Source of the DNA: JBDTNL01 sp039933785 | GTDB lineage: Bacteria; Acidobacteriota; Thermoanaerobaculia; Multivoradales; JAGPDF01 | Direction: 5' to 3' | DNA length: 5,065 nucleotides | Assembly: GCA_039933785.1 (NCBI GenBank) | Contig: JBDTNL010000137.1 | Location: 1-5,065 of the forward strand | Part shown: positions 1 to 5,065 of the stretch, piece after piece | Layout of the letters: every line of letters begins with the position of its first letter | Position numbering within the stretch: position 1 is the first letter of the stretch | The notes under the pieces: model-generated | The model's database searches: none | Told to the model about the DNA's origin: nothing | Seen by the model: the letters and a program-made list of their open reading frames with translations, nothing else | Position numbers and translations under genes: made by a program

Positions 1-2233
1 CCTCGGCGCGTTCGGTCTGCACGGTTTCGCGCTCGACTGACAGACGGTGGTGGCGTTTGGCGGCGTCCTCGTGGCGAGCCTTGGCGACGGCGAGCTCCTG
101 ACGAGCGCTGCCGAGGTCGGTGCGCAGCTGGGCGAGGCGAATCTCGAGGTGCTTGCGTTCGGCCGCCTTCTCTTCGATCGTACCGCGCACTTCGAGCAGG
201 CGCTGCTCGAGCGCGGGCAGGCGTTCGGCGATCTCGCGCGCTTCGCGCTGGCGGGCGAGCAGGCCGGGCTGCGCTTGCTCGCCTTGAATGTGGAGGAGTC
301 CGCCCTGCGCCCACAGGCGCTCGCGCGAAAGGAACGCGATGCCAGGATGACGGCGGGCGAGGCGCTCGGCGTCCTGGGCGCTCTCGACGAGATAGGCGGG
401 AGGCAGCGCGGCGGCCATGGAGTCCGTGAGACCAAGGGCCGCGCCGAGCGAGGTGACGATGGCGGCGTCGTCGACCTTGGGCAGCTCGACGTCGACCGGG
501 CGGAGAAGCTTGCCCGCGGTGCGCGTCTGGACCAGGGCCTCGGCGAAGGTGAGGCCGTTGCCGTCGCGGGGCAAGACCACTGCGTCGGCCAGTTCACCGA
601 GGTAAAGGTCGAGGCTCTTCTCCCAGCCCGGGAGCGCGGCGAGTCCATCGCCGAGGAAGTGCGGCGCGGTTACCCCAGCGGCGGCGAGGCCTTCGCGCAG
701 GGCGTGGCGGCGCTCTTCGTACGCGGCCGACAGCTCTTCGAGCAAGGCGCCGCGCTGGCGGATCGAGGTGGCTTCGCCGTGGAGCGTCCGCTCGCTCGTC
801 ACCAGTTCGGTCTCGATGGTCTTGATTTCTTCGAGCTGGCCGGAGGCGATGGAGAAGTCGCTCTCTTTGCCGACCACCTCGGCTTCGAGATCCGACGCGC
901 GCACGCGGGTCGACTCGACCAGGCTCGAGGACTCCTCGATCTGATCCGAGAACAGGCTGAGCTGATCGCCGAGCTGCTGATGCTGCACCGAGCCCTTTTG
1001 CGACTCGAGCTGCTCGCGATGGTGCTGGCTGCGCAGGCGGGCGATCTCGCCCTGTGCGATCGCGACCTGGGCGCGGAGGCCCTCCTGCTTGGACTCGGCG
1101 TTGCGGGTCGCGATTTCGGCAGCCTGGATCTGGCGCTCGTCTTGCGCGACTTCGGCCGCCGAGGCGTCGTGCTCTTCGACCAACGTGCCGCGACGGGCGT
1201 CGAGCTCGCCGAGTGTTCGCGTCTGTTCTTCGAGGCCGACCGAGCGGCGATCCTCGAGCGCCAGGCCGGCGCTCAGGCGCTCGCTGATTTCCTGATGCGT
1301 GCGGCGCGAGGCCTTGACGTATTCCTGACGGCCTTCGATCAACGCGGCGAGCTCGGAGTGGCGCTGGTGGCGCTCGGCAAGCTCCTGCGCGAGACGATCG
1401 ACGGCTTCGCGTCCGGCGGCGAGCTCGGCTTCCTCTCGGTGGAGCGCCGCGGCCTGTTCGGCATCGCGGCCGGTGACCGATTCCAACCCATGGCGAAGCT
1501 CCTCGAGGCGGCCGTGGAGCACGCTCCAACGTCCGCCCAGCACGGCGCGCAGCAGGCTTCGATATTCCTCCTGCTTCTCGATCAGGCGCTTCGCCGCACC
1601 AGCCTGGCGCTTGAGGGAGCGCAGGTTGCGCTCGACCTCGGCGACGATGTCGTCGAGACGCAGCAAGTTCGCCGCGGCCTCTTCGAGTTTCACTTCGGCG
1701 ATCCGCTTGCGCGCCTTGTAGCGGGTGATGCCGGCCGCTTCTTCGAGCAGCTTGCGGCGCTCCTGCGGCTTGCCGGAGAGGATCATTCCAATCTTGCCCT
1801 GCTCGATCACCGAGTAGGCGCGGATGCCGAGACCGGTGTCCATCAGAAGATCTTTGAAATCCTTCAGACGCACCGTCTTGCCGTTCAAGCGGTACTGGCT
1901 CTCGCCGCTGCGAAAGACCCGCCGCGTGAGCACGAGGCGGCCGTTTTCATCCGTGCCGGGGCTTCCCGGATCGGCCTGCAGCGTGAGAGAAACTTCGCCC
2001 ATGCCGAGCGCCTTGCGCGTCTCGGTGCCGTTGAAGATCACGTCCTCCATCGACTCGCCGCGCAGGCTCTTGGCGCTCTGCTCGCCGAGCGCCCAGGTGA
2101 CCGCGTCGGAGAGGTTCGATTTGCCGCAGCCGTTGGGTCCGACGATGGCGGTGACGCCACCGGCGAAGTCGATTCCGACGGGGTCGACGAAGGTCTTGAA
2201 GCCGGACAGGTCGAGGCGATGAAGTTTCAGCAT
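1..2233 (-). CDS. smc: Chromosome segregation/condensation ATPase Smc, N-terminal 744 residues (3' end beyond left edge)
   Basis: Smc is the cytoplasmic condensin ATPase that, with ScpA and ScpB, loops and organises the chromosome for segregation. The minus-strand frame opens at an ATG (2231-2233) and stays open to base 1, giving 744 whole codons. Residues 1-170 form the ABC-type N-terminal half: a start typical of the family (MLKLHRLDLSGFKTF), Walker A GPNGCGKS at residues 32-39, and the Q-loop segment YSVIEQGKI at 140-148 with Gln145. Residues about 175-515 are rich in Glu, Arg, Leu, Ala and Gln, as in the first coiled-coil arm. About 522-655 is the hinge, and coiled coil resumes after about 660. 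Bacterial Smc is usually near 1150-1200 residues, so roughly 400-450 residues, including the signature motif and Walker B, lie outside. No Shine-Dalgarno sequence precedes the ATG. ScpA, ScpB and FtsY are not in view. Other SMC-like proteins (SbcC, RecN) fit less well because of the N-terminal signature and the hinge. Confidence 0.96.
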   Translation of the reverse strand, partial: MLKLHRLDLSGFKTFVDPVGIDFAGGVTAIVGPNGCGKSNLSDAVTWALGEQSAKSLRGESMEDVIFNGTETRKALGMGEVSLTLQADPGSPGTDENGRLVLTRRVFRSGESQYRLNGKTVRLKDFKDLLMDTGLGIRAYSVIEQGKIGMILSGKPQERRKLLEEAAGITRYKARKRIAEVKLEEAAANLLRLDDIVAEVERNLRSLKRQAGAAKRLIEKQEEYRSLLRAVLGGRWSVLHGRLEELRHGLESVTGRDAEQAAALHREEAELAAGREAVDRLAQELAERHQRHSELAALIEGRQEYVKASRRTHQEISERLSAGLALEDRRSVGLEEQTRTLGELDARRGTLVEEHDASAAEVAQDERQIQAAEIATRNAESKQEGLRAQVAIAQGEIARLRSQHHREQLESQKGSVQHQQLGDQLSLFSDQIEESSSLVESTRVRASDLEAEVVGKESDFSIASGQLEEIKTIETELVTSERTLHGEATSIRQRGALLEELSAAYEERRHALREGLAAAGVTAPHFLGDGLAALPGWEKSLDLYLGELADAVVLPRDGNGLTFAEALVQTRTAGKLLRPVDVELPKVDDAAIVTSLGAALGLTDSMAAALPPAYLVESAQDAERLARRHPGIAFLSRERLWAQGGLLHIQGEQAQPGLLARQREAREIAERLPALEQRLLEVRGTIEEKAAERKHLEIRLAQLRTDLGSARQELAVAKARHEDAAKRHHRLSVERETVQTERAE

Positions 2234-2244
2234 AGGATCACGGA

Positions 2245-2274
2245 ACGATAGCAAAGGATTTGCGCCGACTACAA
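2245..2274 (-). promoter_or_regulatory. Weak sigma70-like promoter candidate for smc
   Basis: Read on the minus strand, TTGTAG (2269-2274) could serve as a -35 element and TATCGT (2245-2250) as a -10 element. The spacer is 18 bp, and the -10 element ends 11 bp before the smc ATG. The matches to consensus are 3 of 6 and 4 of 6, so this is only a candidate. If it is real, the transcript would have an almost absent 5' leader, which would agree with the lack of a Shine-Dalgarno sequence in front of smc. Chance occurrence is quite possible. Confidence 0.2.
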
Positions 2275-2281
2275 GCTGTAG
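2269..2281. repeat. Short inverted repeat CTACA-AGC-TGTAG in the divergent intergenic region
   Basis: Two perfect 5-bp arms (2269-2273 and 2277-2281) are separated by 3 bp. A second looser pair, CTAC (2301-2304) and GTAG (2313-2316), lies 20 bp further on with an 8-bp gap. The repeat overlaps the candidate smc -35 element, so it could be an operator for a regulator acting on smc or on the divergent gene. The arms are short and no regulator is known, so the assignment is open. The rest of 2234-2334 shows no other clear element. Confidence 0.3.
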
Positions 2282-2334
2282 GGGTAGGGCGGCGACCTCG
2301 CTACTAAATGTCGTAGTTTCCGAGATTTCGGCCG

Positions 2335-2460
2335 ATGCCCCTCGAATCCTCCCTTAAAGCTCCTCACGAGGCCGTCTGGCAGGATCCCGCTCGAGTCCTG
2401 CTCTGGGTCGGCCTCTCGGACGGACTCCTATTCGGGTTCCATTCCCAGTTCTGGCGCTGA
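2335..2460 (+). CDS. Possible small upstream ORF, 41 codons, unknown function
   Basis: An ATG at 2335 opens a 41-codon frame that ends with TGA at 2458-2460, only 2 bp before the ATG of the membrane glycosyltransferase. The frame is closed upstream by a TAG at 2314-2316, and this ATG is the only usual start in it. Counting codons gives G/C at 29 of 41 first positions, 18 of 41 second positions and 30 of 41 third positions. This is a mild coding-like pattern, with fewer third-position G/C than expected in such a GC-rich genome. The peptide begins MPLESSLKAP and ends FGFHSQFWR; its middle (VLLWVGLSDGLLFG) is hydrophobic. I do not recognise it. It has no good ribosome binding site. It may be a leader peptide that couples translation to the next gene, or simply a chance frame. 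Confidence 0.25.
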   Translation: MPLESSLKAPHEAVWQDPARVLLWVGLSDGLLFGFHSQFWR

Positions 2461-2462
2461 CC

Positions 2463-4229
2463 ATGCTCTTCCTCCTCCAGCACGTTCTCTCCCTGCTCGG
2501 GATCGCCGCGGTGGCTCTCGCGGTCGGACTGCCGATCACCCGCCGGCTGGGATGCGCCGGGCTCCTCGAGCGAGCGACCTGGGGGGTAACCCTGGGCCTG
2601 CTGCTCTTTGCCCAGGCCTTGTTCCTGCTCGGCGCCCTCGGCCTGCTGCGGACCGGGTGGATCGTTGTGGCGCTGCTGGTCGCCGGGCTTTTTGGAGGGC
2701 GGGAGCTTTGGGCCCTCGCCGGTGAGGCGTCGACCGCAGTAGCGAACGGCGGGCGCAGGTCGTGGCTTGGGTGCGGCATCGGGCTCGCCCTCGCGGCGCC
2801 GTTCGCGCTCTCGGCGCTCTATCCGCCGCACGCCTGGGACGAGACGCTCTATCACCTGGTGTTCGCGCGCGCCTTCGCCGAAAGCGGCTCGATGCCGTTC
2901 ATCGCGCACTTGCGGGTGCCCGTGTTCCCGCCGCTCGGCGAGCTTCTCGACGCGGGAGTGCTCGTGCTCGCGGACGATATCTCGACGCACTGGATCAGCT
3001 GGCTCGCGACGCTTGCGACCGCCGGCTTGCTTGCGGTGTGGCCGCGGCGGGATGCGCCTTCGGGAGCCGGAGCCGTGGCGGCGGCCCTGCACCTTGGAAC
3101 TCCGATGGTGGTGTACCTCGCCGGCGTGGCGTACGTCGACCCGCTGCTGGCGCTCTGGGTCACCGCGGCCCTGGCCGCCTGGCGCAAGGCGATCGACGAA
3201 GACTCGCGCCGCTGGCGACTGGTCGCCGGAGCATGCCTGGGCAGCGCGGCGTCGGTGAAGTACTTGGCGCTCTTCTTCATGGCGTGGCTCGCGCTCGAGG
3301 CGCTGCTGCTCGCTCGCGGGACGGCACGGCGGCGCCTGGGCGATGCCTGGGAGCTCGCGGCCGCCGCGGCCGCCACGTCATTGCCAGCGTACCTGCGGAT
3401 CGTCTGGTGGACGGGCAACCCACTCTTTCCTTTCTACCCGCAGCTCTTCGGTATGTCCGACTGGGCGTACGAGGCGGTGCCCGCGCCGGCCAACTCGCAT
3501 CGCGTGATCGACGCCTTGGCGCTGCCATGGCGAAGCGTCTTCGCGCGTGCGAGCGTCGGGGAGATGCCGCCTCTCTCGCCGTGGTGGCTCATCGGCCTCG
3601 GCATCTTGCTCGTCGGCGCATGGCGCGTGCGGGCCTGGCGCCGTGTGCTCGCGATGGGCGCCGCATACCTTCTCGTCGTCCCCCCCAATGCGCGCTACCT
3701 CCTGGCGATCCTGCCGGTGACCGCGCTCGCCGGGGTGTCGATTCTGTTCGCGCTCGCGGGACCCCGCGCGCTCAGCCGCCGCGCGCTGGCGGCGATCTGC
3801 ACGGCGCTGCTGCTTCCCGCTGTCGCGTACGCAGGCTGGTTGTGTGCTCGGCGCGGACCGCTTCCTCTGGATCGGGCAGCGCGTGAAGCGTTCCTCGAGC
3901 GACAGGTTCCCGGGTACCGCGCCGTGGAGTTCCTGAACCGCGCCTTGGGTGCGAGCTACACCGCGTACGGCCTGGAGATGGAGCCTGTGGCGTATCACGC
4001 GCGCGGCGTCTGGCTAGGTGACTGGACCGGTCCGGCGCGCTACGACCGCATCCTGCCGGCGTTTACCGATGCCGCAGCGCTCTCGGAGCGCTTGCGCTCG
4101 CTGGGAGCGGATCACTTGGTGCTGCGCCGCGACGCGCCGCCGCTGCCGCCGGGCGCGATCGGCAGCGGAGCGCTGCGCTGCGTCTATGACGATGGAGAGT
4201 TCCGCGTTTTCGAGCTCGGCGCTCGCTGA
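2463..4229 (+). CDS. Multipass membrane glycosyltransferase, GT-C fold, family-39-like (588 aa)
   Basis: Enzymes of this class take a sugar from a polyprenyl-phosphate donor and transfer it on the outer face of the cytoplasmic membrane to lipid, glycan or protein. About a dozen hydrophobic segments cover residues 2-460. The first periplasmic loop carries an acidic motif typical of GT-C enzymes, AWDETLYHL (124-132), with Asp126/Glu127 as the likely catalytic or metal-binding pair. It is followed by PVFPPLGELL (153-162). Further family-like stretches are AYVDPLLALWV (223-233), GSAASVKYLAL (260-270), TGNPLFPFYP (317-326) and PNARYLLAILP (408-418). Residues about 465-588 form a soluble tail with WLGDWTGPARYDRIL (517-531) and LRSLGADHLVLRR (544-556), as seen in many large relatives. 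The ATG at 2463 is the only good start, because the frame is closed by TAA at 2355-2357 with no ATG, GTG or TTG between. No Shine-Dalgarno sequence is visible. The gene is divergent from smc and convergent with the GT4 gene. Donor and acceptor cannot be told from sequence. Confidence 0.92.
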   Translation: MLFLLQHVLSLLGIAAVALAVGLPITRRLGCAGLLERATWGVTLGLLLFAQALFLLGALGLLRTGWIVVALLVAGLFGGRELWALAGEASTAVANGGRRSWLGCGIGLALAAPFALSALYPPHAWDETLYHLVFARAFAESGSMPFIAHLRVPVFPPLGELLDAGVLVLADDISTHWISWLATLATAGLLAVWPRRDAPSGAGAVAAALHLGTPMVVYLAGVAYVDPLLALWVTAALAAWRKAIDEDSRRWRLVAGACLGSAASVKYLALFFMAWLALEALLLARGTARRRLGDAWELAAAAAATSLPAYLRIVWWTGNPLFPFYPQLFGMSDWAYEAVPAPANSHRVIDALALPWRSVFARASVGEMPPLSPWWLIGLGILLVGAWRVRAWRRVLAMGAAYLLVVPPNARYLLAILPVTALAGVSILFALAGPRALSRRALAAICTALLLPAVAYAGWLCARRGPLPLDRAAREAFLERQVPGYRAVEFLNRALGASYTAYGLEMEPVAYHARGVWLGDWTGPARYDRILPAFTDAAALSERLRSLGADHLVLRRDAPPLPPGAIGSGALRCVYDDGEFRVFELGAR

Positions 4230-4242
4230 ACGCGCCGCGGCG
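4230..4242. other. 13-bp convergent intergenic gap with a GC-only palindrome, no clear terminator
   Basis: The two convergent glycosyltransferase genes are separated by 13 bp. The gap holds the perfect 10-bp palindrome CGCCGCGGCG (4233-4242). A 5-bp stem, GGCGC (4218-4222) with GCGCC (4232-4236), could form across the stop codon of the plus-strand gene. No T-tract follows on either strand, so neither structure looks like a standard intrinsic terminator. In DNA this GC-rich, small palindromes of C and G are common by chance. Confidence 0.3.
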
Positions 4243-5065
4243 TCAGCTGCCGCCGGCGCCTCGCGCCATGCGGTCGATCAGCGCCTCGAATTGCGCGCCC
4301 ACCACACTCCAGTCGTAGGTCCGCGCCCGCGTCCGGGCATTCTCGGCCAAGCGGCGGCGCCGATCCGGGTCGGTGAGCAGGGCGCCAAGCGCCGCGGCGA
4401 GAGACTCGGCGTTGCCCTCGGCCGCGAGTCCCTCGACGCCATCGCGCACTAATTCGCTCACCGCGCTGTCGGCGGCGCGCGTGTAGACCACGGGAAGTCC
4501 GGCGGCCATGGCTTCGAGTGGGAAAATGCCGAAGCCCTCGCGCGCCGACGGCTGAACCGCGATCTGCGCCTCTCCGAGCGCCGCCCATACGTCAACGGCC
4601 TGCGGCAGTCGGCCGAGAAATCGCACGCGGGCAAAAATCCCCAGCCGTTCCGCGAGGGCCTCGAGCGCGGCGCGCTGGGGACCGTCGCCGATCACTGTCA
4701 GCAAGGGTCCATCCATTCGAGGGGCGAGCTCTGCCACCGCATGGAGGAGTAGGTCGACTCGCTTGTCGACTTGCAGGCGCCCAGCGCAGACCAGAGGCGC
4801 CGCGGGAGGTGACCCCTGCGCGGACCGCGGAGAGCGCGCGGCGCCGTCGACTACGAGGTCGAACGGCAGGCCGTTGGGGATGATCGCCACCGGACCGCCG
4901 CGCCGGTACGCCTGGAGTCGCTCAGCCGTCAGTGCGCTCACCGCGTTCACTTCATCGCCGAGCTGTGCCCCGAGCCATTCGAGTCCGGCGAACGCCCGCC
5001 AAGTCAGGCGTCCCGAGAAGCTACGCCAGTACGATCCCCAGACCTCGTGCCAGGTGACGAGCAGC
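4243..5065 (-). CDS. GT4-type (group 1, GT-B fold) glycosyltransferase, C-terminal 273 residues (5' end beyond right edge)
   Basis: Such enzymes move a sugar from a nucleotide-sugar donor to a lipid-linked or other glycan acceptor at the cytoplasmic side of the membrane. The minus-strand frame is open from 5064 to a TGA at 4243-4245. Numbering from the window edge, residues 1-50 (LLVTWHEVWGSYW, then NAVSALTAERL at 40-50) belong to the end of the acceptor-binding domain. The linker IIPNGLPFD is at 61-69. The donor-binding domain follows: CAGRLQVDKRVDLLLHAV (93-110), IGDGPQR (125-131), VRFLGRL (147-153), and EGFGIFPLEAMAAGLPVV (176-193) with the E-x7-E pair Glu176/Glu184. A GTG at 4948-4950 could look like a start, but the family-like sequence upstream of it shows the gene continues past the edge. 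Family members are usually 350-400 residues, so about 100 are missing. The specific sugar is unknown. Confidence 0.94.
   Translation of the reverse strand, partial: LLVTWHEVWGSYWRSFSGRLTWRAFAGLEWLGAQLGDEVNAVSALTAERLQAYRRGGPVAIIPNGLPFDLVVDGAARSPRSAQGSPPAAPLVCAGRLQVDKRVDLLLHAVAELAPRMDGPLLTVIGDGPQRAALEALAERLGIFARVRFLGRLPQAVDVWAALGEAQIAVQPSAREGFGIFPLEAMAAGLPVVYTRAADSAVSELVRDGVEGLAAEGNAESLAAALGALLTDPDRRRRLAENARTRARTYDWSVVGAQFEALIDRMARGAGGS

Noticed and set aside
47..2251. Long plus-strand ORF (734 codons) opposite smc
   Set aside because: It is in exact antisense register with smc, whose Walker A, Q-loop, coiled-coil and hinge are clear. Avoidance of TTA, CTA and TCA codons explains its length, and its translation has no recognisable domain.
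3357..3374. Two tandem copies of GCGGCCGCC
   Set aside because: They encode a six-alanine run (residues 299-304) inside a membrane segment of the GT-C protein; a simple codon-usage effect, not a mobile or regulatory repeat.
2762..3886. Plus-strand ORF of 374 codons inside the GT-C gene
   Set aside because: It is an out-of-frame, Arg- and Ala-rich translation typical of GC-rich shadows, while the overlapping 588-codon frame has clear membrane segments and GT-C motifs.
2354..3998. Several minus-strand ORFs (83-242 codons) opposite the GT-C gene
   Set aside because: They have low-complexity Arg/Pro/Ala-rich products with no recognisable domains, lie entirely opposite a convincing gene, and carry no start signals.
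4218..4242. Intrinsic terminator between the convergent glycosyltransferase genes
   Set aside because: There are GC-rich palindromes but no T-tract on either strand, and the stems are only 5 bp, so a terminator cannot be supported.
4948..4950. GTG as the start of the minus-strand GT4 gene
   Set aside because: The frame continues upstream to the window edge with family-like sequence (LLVTWHEVWGSYW), so the true start lies beyond base 5065.

Overview
This is a GC-rich bacterial window with strong G/C preference at third codon positions. It holds three real protein genes, two of them cut by the window edges. The lineage cannot be fixed from 5 kb. The Smc N-terminal domain, and a multipass glycosyltransferase beside a GT4-type enzyme, would fit Acidobacteriota or a deltaproteobacterium-like group (inference only). 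No RNA gene, mobile element, CRISPR array or clear phage feature was seen.

Left part (1-2233, minus strand): the N-terminal 744 codons of smc, the chromosome-condensation ATPase. It contains the N-terminal ATPase half with its Walker A motif, the first coiled-coil arm, the hinge and the start of the returning arm. The C-terminal ATPase half (signature motif, Walker B) lies beyond base 1. A long reading frame on the opposite strand here is a register shadow, not a gene.

Middle (2234-2462): a short divergent intergenic region with small inverted repeats, a weak promoter candidate for smc, and a possible 41-codon upstream ORF that ends 2 bp before the next gene. Then (2463-4229, plus strand) comes a complete 588-residue multipass membrane protein of the GT-C / family-39-like glycosyltransferase type, with a soluble C-terminal tail.

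Right part (4243-5065, minus strand): the C-terminal 273 codons of a GT4-type (GT-B fold) glycosyltransferase. It converges tail to tail with the membrane glycosyltransferase across 13 bp, and its N-terminus lies beyond the right edge.

Taken together, smc is a housekeeping gene that borders what looks like a cell-envelope glycan locus. A cytoplasmic GT4 enzyme could build a lipid-linked glycan, and the GT-C protein could transfer a lipid-phosphate-linked sugar on the outer face of the membrane. That division of labour is inferred from the families; no substrate can be read from the sequence. I found no convincing previously undescribed system here. The items most worth a second look are the small upstream ORF, the missing Shine-Dalgarno sequences at both complete gene starts, and the conserved-looking soluble tail of the GT-C protein.
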